Shown here in pieces: positions 1 to 8,795 of a DNA stretch of 64,000 nt. Under the pieces are notes generated by a model. It had not been told where the DNA came from, did no database searches, and worked only from the letters and a program-made list of their open reading frames with translations. The DNA comes from Myxococcales bacterium (lineage in GTDB: Bacteria > Myxococcota_A > Polyangia > Polyangiales > Polyangiaceae). Positions within the stretch are counted from its first letter, which is position 1. Each line of letters starts with the position of its first letter. The stretch is taken from positions 1-64,000 of the forward strand of contig JANYHK010000086.1 of assembly GCA_025359105.1 (NCBI GenBank). The letters run 5' to 3'. The position numbers and the translations under genes are program-made.

Positions 1-1
1 G

Positions 2-643
2 TTCAAGGGGCTGCTGTCGAAGACGCGCGACGTGAACGTGCTCTCGGCCGCACGCTTCTTCCTGTTTGGCGCGCGTGACATCTGGTTCGTCGTCGGCGTG
101 CCCGTCTTCTTGTCGTCCACACTCGGCTGGGGCTTCACCGAGGTCGGCTCGTTCCTCGCGCTATGGGTGGTCGGGTACGGCGTCATCCAGTCCGTCGCGC
201 CGGCCCTCATCGGCCGGTGGACCGGCGGACGCGCACCGCAGGGTCGGGCCGCACAGGTGCTCGCGTTCGTGCTGGCAGCGGTCACGGCGATGATTGCGGT
301 CGGGCTCCGCTTCGGCGACTCGCCGGCCGTCGTGATCCTCGGCGGCCTCGGGGTCTTCGGGATCGTCTTCGCGATCAACTCGTCGGTGCACTCGTACCTC
401 ATCCTCGCATACTCGGACGGGGACAAGGTGGCGATGAACGTCGGCTTCTATTACATGGCCAACGCGGGAGGGCGTCTCGTCGGGACGCTCCTCTCCGGGC
501 TCGTATTTCAGGCAAGCGGGCTCGGGGGTTGCCTCTGGACCTCGGCCGGCTTTGCCATCGCCGCGGGGGCTCTCTCTCTCATGCTTCCCCGCAAGGAAAC
601 AGCCCTACGCATGGCAGAGATGAAGGCCGACACCGCGAATTGA
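2..643 (+). CDS. arsJ: ArsJ-type MFS transporter (organoarsenical efflux), 3' part
   Basis: Only the C-terminal 213 codons are present; the frame is open through the left edge of the window. The first visible residues lead into an NxLSAARFFLFGARDIWFVVG stretch, followed by several hydrophobic helices and a conserved VNVGFYYMANAGGRLVGT-like segment. I recognise these as the C-terminal half of ArsJ, a 12-helix major facilitator that exports 1-arseno-3-phosphoglycerate made from arsenate by a partner glyceraldehyde-3-phosphate dehydrogenase. That partner is usually adjacent to arsJ and would lie off the left end. The protein ends in a short charged cytoplasmic tail. Assignment to ArsJ rather than another MFS protein rests on remembered family sequence, so it is good but not certain. 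Confidence 0.75.
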   Translation, partial: FKGLLSKTRDVNVLSAARFFLFGARDIWFVVGVPVFLSSTLGWGFTEVGSFLALWVVGYGVIQSVAPALIGRWTGGRAPQGRAAQVLAFVLAAVTAMIAVGLRFGDSPAVVILGGLGVFGIVFAINSSVHSYLILAYSDGDKVAMNVGFYYMANAGGRLVGTLLSGLVFQASGLGGCLWTSAGFAIAAGALSLMLPRKETALRMAEMKADTAN

Positions 644-644
644 A

Positions 645-669
645 GGGCTCCGGGCCCGCGCGTTTTTTT
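645..669 (+). terminator. Possible rho-independent terminator after arsJ
   Basis: A short GC stem (GGGC at 645-648 pairing with GCCC at 654-657) is followed a few bases later by a run of seven T at 663-669. The stem is weak, but the T-tract is unusual in this GC-rich DNA and lies directly behind the arsJ stop codon. Confidence 0.4.
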
Positions 670-738
670 CATCGCTTCGTCCAGATGGGAACCATCTGCT
701 TTGCTGGAAGCCGATGAGGTATGCAATAATTGCGGCCT

Positions 739-2103
739 ATGCGGCGCGTTCTCGTGGTCGACGACGAAGAGAACATCCGGCTCGTGCTCCGCACGCTGCT
801 GCGCAAGCACGGCTACGACGTCGAGGTCGCCGACAGCGGCGAGTCCGCGCTGGCCCTCGTCGACAGCTTCGGGCCCGACGTCATCCTGACCGACGTGCGC
901 ATGCCCAAGATGGGCGGGATGGATCTGCTCGCCACGCTCAAGGCAAAGCAGTACCCGGCGACGGTCATCGTCATGAGCGCGTACGGGAACATGGATCTCG
1001 CGCTCGAGGCGATGAAGGCCGGCGCGTACGACTACGTCGGCAAGCCGTTCAAACCGGACGAGGTCGTCCTTGCGCTGAAGAAGGCAGAGGAGCGCGAGAC
1101 GCTCCGCCGTGAGAACCGCGCCCTCAAGGAGCAGATCCAGAAGGAGACGCAGTTCGAGTCCATCCTGGCGAAAAGCCCGCAGATGGTCGAAATTTTCAGG
1201 ACGATCACGAAGATCTCCGACTTCAAGACCACGGTGCTCGTCAGTGGAGAGAGCGGCGTAGGCAAGGAGCTCGTCGCCCGGGCGATTCACTCACGCGGCG
1301 CGCGCAAGGGGCAGCCCTTCGTCGCGATCAACTGCGGCGCGATCCCCGAGAACCTGCTCGAGAGCGAGCTCTTCGGCCACAAGAAGGGCTCCTTCACCGA
1401 CGCGACCGCCGATCGCCGCGGCCTCTTCGAGGAGGCGAGCGGCGGCACACTCTTCCTGGACGAGATCGGCGAGCTTCCGCTGAACCTGCAGGTGAAGCTC
1501 CTGCGCGTCCTGCAGGAGGAGCACATCCGGCGCATCGGCGACTCGCGCGACGTAAAGGTCGACGTCCGCATCATCGCAGCGACCCACCGCGACCTCGCCG
1601 CCGAGGCGAAGGCCGGGCGCTTCCGCGAGGACCTCTTCTACCGCATCAACGTGCTGCCGATCCTGATCCCGCCGCTGCGGGCGCGCAAGGAGGACGTGCA
1701 CCTCCTCATCGATCACTTCCTCACGCGCAACAACGTCCGGCTCGGAACGCAGATCCGCGGTCTGTCGAGCGAAGCGAGGAAGCTGCTGATGGAGTACGCG
1801 TGGCCCGGCAACGTGCGCGAGCTCGAGAACACCATCGAGCGCGCGATGGTCCTCGCCGACAGCGACATCCTGGAGTCGAGCGATCTGCCGGAGCGCATCC
1901 GCGAGGCGCTCGATCCGGTGCAGGTTCAGCTCGCGACGGGGGAGCTCTCGATCAAGAAGACGTCGGCGGCGGTCGAGGAGATCCTTATCCGCCGCGCGCT
2001 CACCAAGACCAAGGGCAACCGCACCCGGGCCGCCGAGATCCTGGAAATCAGCCACCGGGCCCTGCTCTACAAGATCAAGGACTACAAGATCGTCGACCTG
2101 TGA
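739..2103 (+). CDS. NtrC-family sigma-54 response regulator
   Basis: This 454-residue protein has the three-part NtrC layout. An N-terminal receiver (about 1-115) carries acidic residues D8/D9, phospho-acceptor D52, S80 and K102. A central AAA+ domain has Walker A GESGVGKE at about 170-177 and Walker B FLDE near 239-242. A C-terminal Fis-type helix-turn-helix lies within about the last 40 residues. It should activate sigma-54 promoters when phosphorylated. The sigma-54 contact loop, normally GAFTGA, reads GSFTDA at 217-222, which is a departure from consensus. I chose ATG 739 because translation there begins exactly at the receiver ([12 protein letters not shown]); a TTG at 730 would add three residues. 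No kinase is adjacent, so its signal is unknown. Confidence 0.9.
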   Translation: MRRVLVVDDEENIRLVLRTLLRKHGYDVEVADSGESALALVDSFGPDVILTDVRMPKMGGMDLLATLKAKQYPATVIVMSAYGNMDLALEAMKAGAYDYVGKPFKPDEVVLALKKAEERETLRRENRALKEQIQKETQFESILAKSPQMVEIFRTITKISDFKTTVLVSGESGVGKELVARAIHSRGARKGQPFVAINCGAIPENLLESELFGHKKGSFTDATADRRGLFEEASGGTLFLDEIGELPLNLQVKLLRVLQEEHIRRIGDSRDVKVDVRIIAATHRDLAAEAKAGRFREDLFYRINVLPILIPPLRARKEDVHLLIDHFLTRNNVRLGTQIRGLSSEARKLLMEYAWPGNVRELENTIERAMVLADSDILESSDLPERIREALDPVQVQLATGELSIKKTSAAVEEILIRRALTKTKGNRTRAAEILEISHRALLYKIKDYKIVDL

Positions 2104-2140
2104 GTCTGACGACCGGGGTTTTTCGTGGTAAATCGGCCTG

Positions 2141-2674
2141 ATGGGGACACGGCTCAGGTTCGGGGGGATTCTGCTTTTGGCCTACGTCGCGGCGTGCGGA
2201 CCGAAGAAGCCCGTCGACGACGCGGCGAGCACCAAGACGGACGCGCCGAAGGACGACGGGACGGGCGGCGTGAAGTGGGAGGGCGCGTCGGACGACGACA
2301 AGCAGGCGCGCGCGCCTGGACCGCCCGCCGGCACGCCGCCGCCCGCCGCGACGGTCGGCCAGAACCGGACCGACTCCTACGACAAGGAGCACACCGAGAT
2401 CACGCTGCGGCGCGCGTCCCGGCAGGTGAAGGAGCACTGCGGCGAGGCCAAAGACGAGAACGGCAAGGCGTCGGGGCCGTGGGGAAAGACGACCGTGAGC
2501 GTCAACCTAGGGCACAACGGCCGCTCGAAGGGCGCCACCATCCAGGCCCCGTACGACACCAAGCCGACGGGGCGCTGCGCCGTGCAGGCGTTCAGCTCGC
2601 TCACGTTCCCGCCGTGGTCGGGCGCGGACACGACGATCGAGTGGGAAATCGAGCTCGTGCAGCCGGGCAAGTAG
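2141..2674 (+). CDS. Lipoprotein with AgmX/PglI-like C-terminal domain
   Basis: The 177-residue protein begins with a signal sequence and a lipobox (LAYVAAC, Cys near residue 20), so it should be lipid-anchored in the envelope. Residues about 25-85 are a charged, Ala/Lys/Pro-rich linker. The last 90 or so residues hold two cysteines and a FSSLTFPPWSG motif. I associate this arrangement with the TonB-like C-terminal domain of AgmX/PglI-type myxobacterial proteins, in which the two cysteines probably form a disulfide. The stop codon lies one base before the sthA start, so the two are probably co-transcribed, but no functional link is evident. The role is unknown; the domain call is from motif memory. 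Confidence 0.6.
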   Translation: MGTRLRFGGILLLAYVAACGPKKPVDDAASTKTDAPKDDGTGGVKWEGASDDDKQARAPGPPAGTPPPAATVGQNRTDSYDKEHTEITLRRASRQVKEHCGEAKDENGKASGPWGKTTVSVNLGHNGRSKGATIQAPYDTKPTGRCAVQAFSSLTFPPWSGADTTIEWEIELVQPGK

Positions 2675-2675
2675 C

Positions 2676-4100
2676 ATGGCGTACGACTTCGATCTGGTGG
2701 TCGTCGGCGCCGGGCCCGCCGGCGAGAAGGGGGCCGTGCAAGCGGCCTACTTCGGCAAGAAGGTGGCGATCGTCGAGCGCGCCGAGCAGCCCGGCGGGGC
2801 GGCCGTGCACACCGGTACCCTGCCGAGCAAGACCCTGCGCGAGACCGCGCTCTTCCTCTCCGGCTACCGCAACCGCGAGCTCTACGGGCTGACGCTCGAT
2901 CTGAACACCGAGCTCGCCGTCCCCAAGCTCCTCTCGCGCAAGGACGCCGTCCGCGACCTCGAGGTCGCGCGCATGAAGTGGAACCTCGAGCGCCACAACG
3001 TCGAGCAGCTCCGCGGCGTCGCTCGCTTCGTCGACGCGCACACCGTGGAGCTCTCGGGCAGCGGCGGCGCGCCGCGCAAGATCACCGGCGAAGTGTTCCT
3101 GGTCGCCACCGGCTCGGTGCCATTCCAGCCCGCCAACATCCCCTTCGACGACGAGGACATCGACGACTCCGACACGATCCTGCTGCTCGATCGGCTTCCC
3201 AAGACGATGGTCATCATCGGCGGCGGCGTCATCGGCTGCGAGTACGCGTCGATGTTCGCTGCGATGCACGTGAAGGTGACGCTCCTCGAGGGGCGAACGC
3301 GCCTCCTCTCCTTCCTCGACCTGGAGATGGGCGAACGCCTGCGCAGCGCGCTCTCCACCCTCGGCGTCGACATCCGGCTCGGCGAGCAGATCAAGTCCGT
3401 CGCGCGCGTGGCCGAGCGCGGGATCGTGTGCACGCTCGCCAGCGGCGGCGAGCTCGCGTGCGAGAAGCTCCTCTGCGCGTCGGGCCGGAGCGGCCGCACC
3501 GAAGAGCTGAACCTCGGCGCGATAGGCGTCGTGACCGACAAGCGCGGCTACGTCGCGGTCGACGCCGACTACCGCACCGCGGCGCCCAACGTCTACGCCG
3601 CGGGCGACGTCATCGGCTTCCCGGCGCTCGCGTCGACGTCGATGGAACAAGCGCGCGTCGCGGTGTGCCACGCGTTCGGGTTCACCTACAAGCGCGTGGT
3701 CAGCCACCTCATCCCCTACGGCGTCTACACCATCCCCGAGGTGAGCTGCGTCGGCCTCTCCGAGGAGGAGGCCCGCGAGAAGAAGGTCGACTACGTCGTC
3801 GGCCGGGCGTTTTACCGGGACAACGCGCGCGGCAAGATCGTCGGCGACAAGGACGGCGCCATCAAGCTCCTCTTCGAGCGCGCCACCCGCAAGCTCATCG
3901 GCTGCCACTGCATCGGCGACCGCGCGTCGGAGCTCGTCCACATCGGCCAGAGCGTCATCGCGCTCGACGGCACGGTGGAGACGTTCATCGAGATGGTCTT
4001 CAACTACCCGACCCTCTCGGAGTGCTTCAAATACGCGGCGTACGACGCGCTCGCGCACTTCGACAAGCCGGCCTCGATGTCGCCGCCCACGCAGGCGTGA
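2676..4100 (+). CDS. sthA: Soluble pyridine nucleotide transhydrogenase SthA
   Basis: A 474-residue FAD-dependent flavoprotein that catalyses reversible hydride transfer between NADPH and NAD+ in the cytosol, balancing the two cofactor pools. The N-terminal FAD site is VGAGPAGEKG (about 10-19). The region that holds the redox CxxxxC in lipoamide dehydrogenases reads AVHTGTLPSK (43-52) with no cysteine pair, as expected for SthA, which lacks the disulfide. A second dinucleotide site IIGGGVIGCEYAS begins near 180, and AGDVIGFPALAS near 310 closes the FAD site. The C-terminal dimerisation domain contains a GxHCxGxxAxExxHIGQ-like stretch. Length and order match the family. It converges with the minus-strand gene 13 bases downstream. 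Confidence 0.93.
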   Translation: MAYDFDLVVVGAGPAGEKGAVQAAYFGKKVAIVERAEQPGGAAVHTGTLPSKTLRETALFLSGYRNRELYGLTLDLNTELAVPKLLSRKDAVRDLEVARMKWNLERHNVEQLRGVARFVDAHTVELSGSGGAPRKITGEVFLVATGSVPFQPANIPFDDEDIDDSDTILLLDRLPKTMVIIGGGVIGCEYASMFAAMHVKVTLLEGRTRLLSFLDLEMGERLRSALSTLGVDIRLGEQIKSVARVAERGIVCTLASGGELACEKLLCASGRSGRTEELNLGAIGVVTDKRGYVAVDADYRTAAPNVYAAGDVIGFPALASTSMEQARVAVCHAFGFTYKRVVSHLIPYGVYTIPEVSCVGLSEEEAREKKVDYVVGRAFYRDNARGKIVGDKDGAIKLLFERATRKLIGCHCIGDRASELVHIGQSVIALDGTVETFIEMVFNYPTLSECFKYAAYDALAHFDKPASMSPPTQA

Positions 4101-4113
4101 GTGGAGCGTACGT

Positions 4114-6114
4114 CTACGAAATCCCCTCATCGAGCCGGCGCATGCCCTCGAGCAGCAGCGCCTCGCTGGAGTCGTTGATGACGCGCGTGGTCGGGATGAA
4201 CGTCGGATCGAAGCTGAAGTCGCCTTCCTTCATCTTGAGCATCGCGTAGAAGGCGTCGGTCCCCTTCTGCTCGGCCCAGTGCGCGTTCACGACGGCGCCG
4301 TCCTCGAAGTGGACCTCGCCCGTGTCGCCGCCGTTCCGGATCTTGAGGGAGCCCGTCTTGCGCGCGTGCTGGAGGACCTGGACCATGTCGGCGAGGCCCA
4401 TCTCGCGCAAGCTTCCGCTCACGCCGCGCTGGCCGCGGGTCGTCTGCCGTTGCGAGAGGAGCGCCTTCAGCTTCGCGACGAGCACGTCGGTCGGCGAGAG
4501 CTTCGACGCGTAGTCGAGGACGCCCATGTCGAACGCGCGCTGCGCCTCGTTGCGCCCCTGCTTGCGCGTGTGCATGACCCACGGGAGATCCTTGCCCCAC
4601 GGCTGCTTGCGCGCCTCGGCGAGCAGCGACAGCCCATCGCCCTGCGGCATGTCGACCTCGCTGACGACGAGATCGACCTCGCCCCCCGCGAGGATCTTGA
4701 GCGCCTCGACGCTCGAGCGCGCGATCTTCACCTCGAAGCCCTGCTCGATCATGCGGAGCTCGAGCACCGTCGTCTCCTCGGGATCGGGGTCGACGATGAG
4801 GGCGATGGCCCGGTTCGAGAGGAGCTTGGCGCGCACGTCCTCCCCGAGGAGCATCGTGCGGAAGAGATCGAGCAGGTGCGGATCGAAGATCTCGTCGCGG
4901 AAGCCGTCCATGACCTCGAGCGCCTCGCCGGGCGAGAGGATCTTGCGGTACGGGTTGCGCGAGTTGTGCGTGAGGTCGGCGTACGTGTCGACGATCGCGA
5001 GGATGCGCGCGGAGATGGGGATCTCCTTGCCGGCGAGGCTGTCGGGGAAGCCGGAGCCGTCGTAGCGCTCGTACATGTGCAGGACGCCGTTCAGCGTGTC
5101 CGAGGGCAGGCGCACCGCCTCGAGCAGACGCACCGGCGTGTCGCACGCCTTCTGCGCGGCGAGCTTGTGGCCGTCGTACTCGGAGGCGTTGAGGCTCGTG
5201 AGGTGGTACTGGCCCATCTTGCCGAGGTCGTGCACGAACGCCGCCGCGGCGCACGCGACCGTCGCCTCGCGGGGGAGGTTCACGCGCTCCGCGAGGCGCC
5301 GGACGAGGCGCGCGACGAGCGCGGAGTGGCCACGTAGATCGTTGCGCCCGTTCTCGATGAGGCTCACGAACACGTTGAGCATCTCGAGCACGGCCTCGCC
5401 GGGGAACGTGCCGGGGGGAGGGTTCGAAGGATGGGATGCCGGCGGCACGGACGGCGGCTTCAGGACGGCGGCCGCGGGGACCGGCGGCGCGGCGGGCGAC
5501 GGGGCGGGCTTGGGGGCCGGCGGCGGCGCCTTCATCTCCATCTCGGTGATGAGCCGCTCGCGCGTCGTGTACTGCGTCGCCTCGCCGAGCATGCGCATGT
5601 TCGTCTGAACCTGCGGGTCGAGCCGCGAGAACGCGTTCTGCTCGTTGTTGTAGTGCTTGGCGAGACCCGCCTTCACGCCGGCCGGACGAACGAGGATCGC
5701 GCGAACGTCGCGCGCGCCCGAGACGAGCGCGACCTCGTGCATCGTCTCGAGGTTGTCGGGATCCGCCGTCGCGACGCTGAGCGCGTTGGCTTCGGCGTCG
5801 AACAGGACCGGGAAGAGGGCGAAGCTCTCGGCGACCTTGCGCGGGATGAGATCGAGCGTCGAGCGAGGGATCTCCGCCTTCGCCAGCTTCTCGCACGTGA
5901 TGAAGCGCGACTTGTAGTGCGCGGCGAGGGCCTTGAGCATGTCCCCCTCCGTCATGAGGCCCTGCTCGAGGATGACCTCCTCCGCGCGCGACTTGGTGCG
6001 CTGGACCTGCTTTATGACCGCGTCGTACTGCTCCTTCGTGAGCACGCCGGCCGCAAGGAGCACGTCCGCACCCTTTTTCAGCGGGAAGCTCGCGGCAGAT
6101 GCGTTTGCGACCAA
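4114..6114 (-). CDS. MshEN–HD-GYP-like–pseudo-receiver–PATAN multidomain protein
   Basis: This 666-residue protein joins four modules. Residues 12-160 resemble the MshEN/GspE N-terminal domain, a known c-di-GMP binder in some ATPases. After a Pro/Ala linker (195-238) comes an HD-type phosphohydrolase domain (240-425) with H263, HDLGK at 295-299 and LHMYERYDGSGFP at 345-357, a diverged HD-GYP motif. A receiver-like fold (435-555) follows, in which the phospho-acceptor Asp is replaced by Glu (E486 in SEVDMP), so it cannot be phosphorylated normally. The C-terminal 100 residues are a DUF4388/PATAN domain. Translation starts at TTG 6114, supported by an AGGA seven bases upstream. It is the last gene of a three-gene run with uridine kinase. 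I infer a c-di-GMP-linked cytoplasmic signalling role; whether it hydrolyses c-di-GMP is unclear. Confidence 0.75.
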   Translation of the reverse strand: MVANASAASFPLKKGADVLLAAGVLTKEQYDAVIKQVQRTKSRAEEVILEQGLMTEGDMLKALAAHYKSRFITCEKLAKAEIPRSTLDLIPRKVAESFALFPVLFDAEANALSVATADPDNLETMHEVALVSGARDVRAILVRPAGVKAGLAKHYNNEQNAFSRLDPQVQTNMRMLGEATQYTTRERLITEMEMKAPPPAPKPAPSPAAPPVPAAAVLKPPSVPPASHPSNPPPGTFPGEAVLEMLNVFVSLIENGRNDLRGHSALVARLVRRLAERVNLPREATVACAAAAFVHDLGKMGQYHLTSLNASEYDGHKLAAQKACDTPVRLLEAVRLPSDTLNGVLHMYERYDGSGFPDSLAGKEIPISARILAIVDTYADLTHNSRNPYRKILSPGEALEVMDGFRDEIFDPHLLDLFRTMLLGEDVRAKLLSNRAIALIVDPDPEETTVLELRMIEQGFEVKIARSSVEALKILAGGEVDLVVSEVDMPQGDGLSLLAEARKQPWGKDLPWVMHTRKQGRNEAQRAFDMGVLDYASKLSPTDVLVAKLKALLSQRQTTRGQRGVSGSLREMGLADMVQVLQHARKTGSLKIRNGGDTGEVHFEDGAVVNAHWAEQKGTDAFYAMLKMKEGDFSFDPTFIPTTRVINDSSEALLLEGMRRLDEGIS

Positions 6115-6127
6115 AGGTGTTCCTCGC

Positions 6128-6778
6128 TCAGACGCGGGTGCGAAGGTGGCTCAGGATGAGATCGAGGGCCACACGATTCTGCCCCCCCTCGGGGATGATG
6201 ATATCGGCAAAGCGCTTGCTCGGCTCGACGAACGCGAGGTGCATCGGACGAACGCTCTCATAGTACTGCTTCCGCACCTGCGCGAAGGTACGACCCCGGT
6301 GCTCCAGGTCCCGGCGGATGCGGCGCATCAGGCGGATGTCGGCGTCGGTGTCCACGAAGACCTTCACGTCGAAACGCGACCGGAGGCGCTCGTCGGCGAG
6401 CACGAGGATGCCCTCCACGACGATGACCGGCGCCGGGGCAATCAGGACCCCCTGCGGGGCCCGTGAATGGCTGGCGAAATCGTAGGTGGGGCGTTCGAAC
6501 GGTCGGCCGCCCCGAAGCTCGTCGACGTGGGCGCAAAAGAGGTCGAGCTCCAGGGAGTCCGGATGGTCGTAGTTGACCTTGCCGCGCTCCTCGAACGAAA
6601 GGTGCGACATCGACCGATAGTAGTGGTCCTGCTCGAGCAGCACCGCCCTGTCGGGGAGCGCTTCGAGGATGGCCTGGGCGATCGTGCTCTTGCCCGAGCC
6701 CGAGCCGCCGGCGATGCCTATGACGAGCGGGACGAGCGGGACGAGCGGGACAACAGGAGCGATGTTCGGGCCTTGCAT
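6128..6778 (-). CDS. udk: Uridine kinase
   Basis: A 216-residue cytosolic enzyme of the pyrimidine salvage pathway, phosphorylating uridine or cytidine to the monophosphate. The P-loop GGSGSGKST lies at 24-32. It is followed by EQDHYYRSM (substrate region), NYDHPDSLE, PTYDFASHSR and VVEGILVL, all diagnostic of Udk/phosphoribulokinase-type kinases, and by a C-terminal FADIIIPEGGQN motif. The N-terminus is odd: between Met1 and the first beta strand sits a VPLVPLVPLV run encoded by three perfect 9-base repeats. The gene starts 16 bases after the stop of the upstream dehydratase gene and ends 13 bases before the downstream multidomain gene, indicating an operon. Confidence 0.92.
   Translation of the reverse strand: MQGPNIAPVVPLVPLVPLVIGIAGGSGSGKSTIAQAILEALPDRAVLLEQDHYYRSMSHLSFEERGKVNYDHPDSLELDLFCAHVDELRGGRPFERPTYDFASHSRAPQGVLIAPAPVIVVEGILVLADERLRSRFDVKVFVDTDADIRLMRRIRRDLEHRGRTFAQVRKQYYESVRPMHLAFVEPSKRFADIIIPEGGQNRVALDLILSHLRTRV
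6722..6748. repeat. Three tandem 9-base repeats in the 5' end of udk
   Basis: The unit GACGAGCGG (plus strand) occurs three times without mismatch, followed by the first three bases of a fourth unit. It encodes the Val-Pro-Leu repeat at residues 11-19 of uridine kinase. Because the unit is a multiple of three, copy-number change would not shift the frame. Confidence 0.85.
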
Positions 6779-6794
6779 TCGCGGGCCACGCGTA

Positions 6795-7850
6795 TCACGA
6801 AACCTCGCCCGCGAGCACGCGCGCCATGCGCTCGGCGTCGACGTTGCGCCCGGTCAGGACGACGACGACGTCCCCCCCTCGGATCGGGTCGGGGAGGCCC
6901 CGGAGCACCGGAACGAGCCCCACGGCGGCGCTCCCCTCGAGGACGATCCCGAGGTCCCGGTGGGCGTAAGCCATCGCCGCGGCGATGTCGCGCTCGGTCA
7001 CCACGACGACCCCTGCGATCGCCGAGCGCACGCGCTCGAAGGAGTCGGGGGCGATCCCCCCTTCCAGACCCTCGGCGAGGGTGGGTGTATCTTCGGTGAG
7101 GCGGACGAGCGCGCGCCCGGTCTCGAGGGAGCGGGCGGCGGCCGGGGACGCCTCGCTCTGGACGCCCCACACGCTGCGCTTCTGGGTGAGGGGCTCGCGG
7201 GACTCGTCGGCCATCGCGACCGCGAGGCCGGTGCAGAGCCCTCCGCCACCGATGGGGGCGAGCGTCGCGTCGGGAACGCCGCCCATGCCGCGTACGATGT
7301 CGTAGCCGAGGCTCGCGCCGTTGCCGGCGACGACGTCGAGATCGTCGTACGCGGAGACGAAGATCCCCTTCTCGCGCTCGGCGAGCTCGCGCGCGAGCAT
7401 CTCGGCGTCGTCGAAGTGGGGCGACGAGCAGACGATGATCTCGGCGCCCCACGCCTTGATCTTCTCGCGCTTGGCCTGGGGCGACGCGGACGGCACGACC
7501 ACGACGGCGGAGACGCCGAGCATCTGCGCAGCGTACGCGACGCCCGCGCCGTGGTTGCCTGCGCTCGCGGTGATCGCGCGTGCGTTCTTGCCGCGAACGC
7601 GGTCGATGGCCATGAGCGCGCCGCGCACCTTGAAGCTTCCGGTGACCTGGAGCGCCTCGAGCGCGAGCCACACGCGCGTCTCCCCTCGTGCGTCCGCGCG
7701 GGCGTCCAGATCGGGCGCCCGCACTACGGCGGTCTCGCGAAGACGTGCCTGTGGAAACCGCGCAGCGAGCTCGCGCGCGATCGCGAGGCGCGCTTCGTCG
7801 GGAAAGGTCGCCGTGGGCGACGCGTGCGTTGGGGCGAGGACGATGCGCAT
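6795..7850 (-). CDS. Serine/threonine dehydratase-like PLP enzyme
   Basis: A 351-residue fold-type II PLP enzyme, most like threonine or serine ammonia-lyases, which deaminate the amino acid to a 2-oxo acid. The PLP lysine is K74 in TGSFKVRGAL. SAGNHGAG follows about 25 residues later, and a glycine loop PIGGGGLCTG binds the cofactor phosphate. There is no C-terminal ACT regulatory domain, so allosteric control by isoleucine is unlikely. The same fold also includes serine racemases, so the exact substrate is open. I chose ATG 7850 because upstream codons in frame look non-coding (Arg/Ser/Cys-rich). It heads the run that continues with udk. Confidence 0.83.
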   Translation of the reverse strand: MRIVLAPTHASPTATFPDEARLAIARELAARFPQARLRETAVVRAPDLDARADARGETRVWLALEALQVTGSFKVRGALMAIDRVRGKNARAITASAGNHGAGVAYAAQMLGVSAVVVVPSASPQAKREKIKAWGAEIIVCSSPHFDDAEMLARELAEREKGIFVSAYDDLDVVAGNGASLGYDIVRGMGGVPDATLAPIGGGGLCTGLAVAMADESREPLTQKRSVWGVQSEASPAAARSLETGRALVRLTEDTPTLAEGLEGGIAPDSFERVRSAIAGVVVVTERDIAAAMAYAHRDLGIVLEGSAAVGLVPVLRGLPDPIRGGDVVVVLTGRNVDAERMARVLAGEVS

Positions 7851-7905
7851 TCCGTGCGTGAGGGTAATACGGAACGCCACCTGCCGCGGGATAGTCGGAC
7901 GCGAC

Positions 7906-8451
7906 TCAGAAGAACCACCCGAGCGACAGCGCACCGTAGGCGGCAGGCAAGAAGTCGAGCGACGCCGTGCGCTCGAGTCCCCCACGCAAGGCAATTTCGA
8001 CCGGGCGCAGCCGCACGGCGGCGCCGATGCCCAGGCGCACGACGCGCCCCGTCGTACCGTACCAACCGGTGCGAGCACCCGCGTAGACACTTCTGCGGTA
8101 GCTGTCCGACGGCGACCCGTGCGTGAGCCAGGTCTGGTCGACACCGACGTCGAGCTCGGCGCTCCACCGCTCGGTGTGGAGGCCCGGCGCGAGGCGCAGC
8201 TCGGTGCCGAGCGCGACGGCCGAGAATCCGGTGGTGTCGCTGGTGCGGACCACTGGCGCGAGCGTCACGCGCAGGCGAAACCAGCCGAGGCGCAGGGCGT
8301 CGATGCGCGCCCCGACTCGGTAGCGCATGTCCCCGAGATCGACGGCGCCGGTGGCCCACGTGACGTCGGCCCAGCCGGCGAGCGACAGACGATCGCCGGC
8401 GGACGCGATCCCCCTCGCAGCGCCCACGGTGGCGGCGAGGGCGCCGTCCAG
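7906..8451 (-). pseudogene. C-terminal fragment of an outer-membrane beta-barrel protein
   Basis: The frame is open from a TGA at 8452-8454 down to 7906 and encodes about 182 residues. They alternate hydrophobic and polar residues in short strands and end in Leu-Gly-Trp-Phe-Phe, a terminal aromatic signature typical of BAM-assembled outer-membrane barrels. There is no signal peptide and no convincing start: GTG 8427 falls inside strand-like sequence. Immediately upstream, in another frame, lies the front half of an alpha/beta hydrolase. I read this as the surviving 3' half of a barrel gene after a deletion that fused it to the hydrolase gene. Confidence 0.6.
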
Positions 8452-8795
8452 TCAGAACGATGCCGCCGCGAGAGGCCGGTGCTGCGCTGATCCCAGAAGA
8501 CAAGTCGATGATCGGCGGCGAGCGCGCCATCGGCCGTCTCGTCTGCGAGGCCGAGCATGTAGCGGTAATCACCGCCCGGGCCGCCGTGGAGAAAGAGGAG
8601 GACTGGCGCGTCGGCGCTCCCGCGCATCTCGACGTGAAGGCGGGTGCCGTTCACCTCCAGGGCGGGGAGCGACGGATCGTCGTCGACCGTCGGAGCGACG
8701 AGGAGCCCCGGCTCACTCGCATCATGCACCGCGCAGCCAAGGCCCGAAGTCGTAACGACGAGAATACCTAGCGCCAGCGAGCGACTGCCGTTCAT
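8452..8795 (-). pseudogene. Truncated alpha/beta hydrolase (iminopeptidase-like), 5' fragment
   Basis: The first 112 residues read as a secreted alpha/beta hydrolase: a hydrophobic signal ending in GLGC near residue 21, then the oxyanion-loop motif LLFLHGGPGGDY (67-77) and LVFWDQRSTGLSRRH (98-112), as in prolyl iminopeptidases. After that the sequence turns into Arg/Ser/Pro-rich out-of-frame translation of the neighbouring barrel fragment. The catalytic Ser, Asp and His regions are therefore missing. Similarity ends at about 8452-8460, which marks the breakpoint. The reading frame runs on to 8265 only by chance. The gene cannot encode an active hydrolase. Confidence 0.65.

Noticed and set aside
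5416-5430. GGTTCGAA stretch resembling a tRNA T-loop
   Set aside because: It lies within the coding sequence of the multidomain signalling gene and no cloverleaf or acceptor stem can be drawn around it.
8265-8451. Extension of the hydrolase frame past its breakpoint
   Set aside because: Residues after about 112 match no hydrolase feature and coincide with the better-supported barrel frame.
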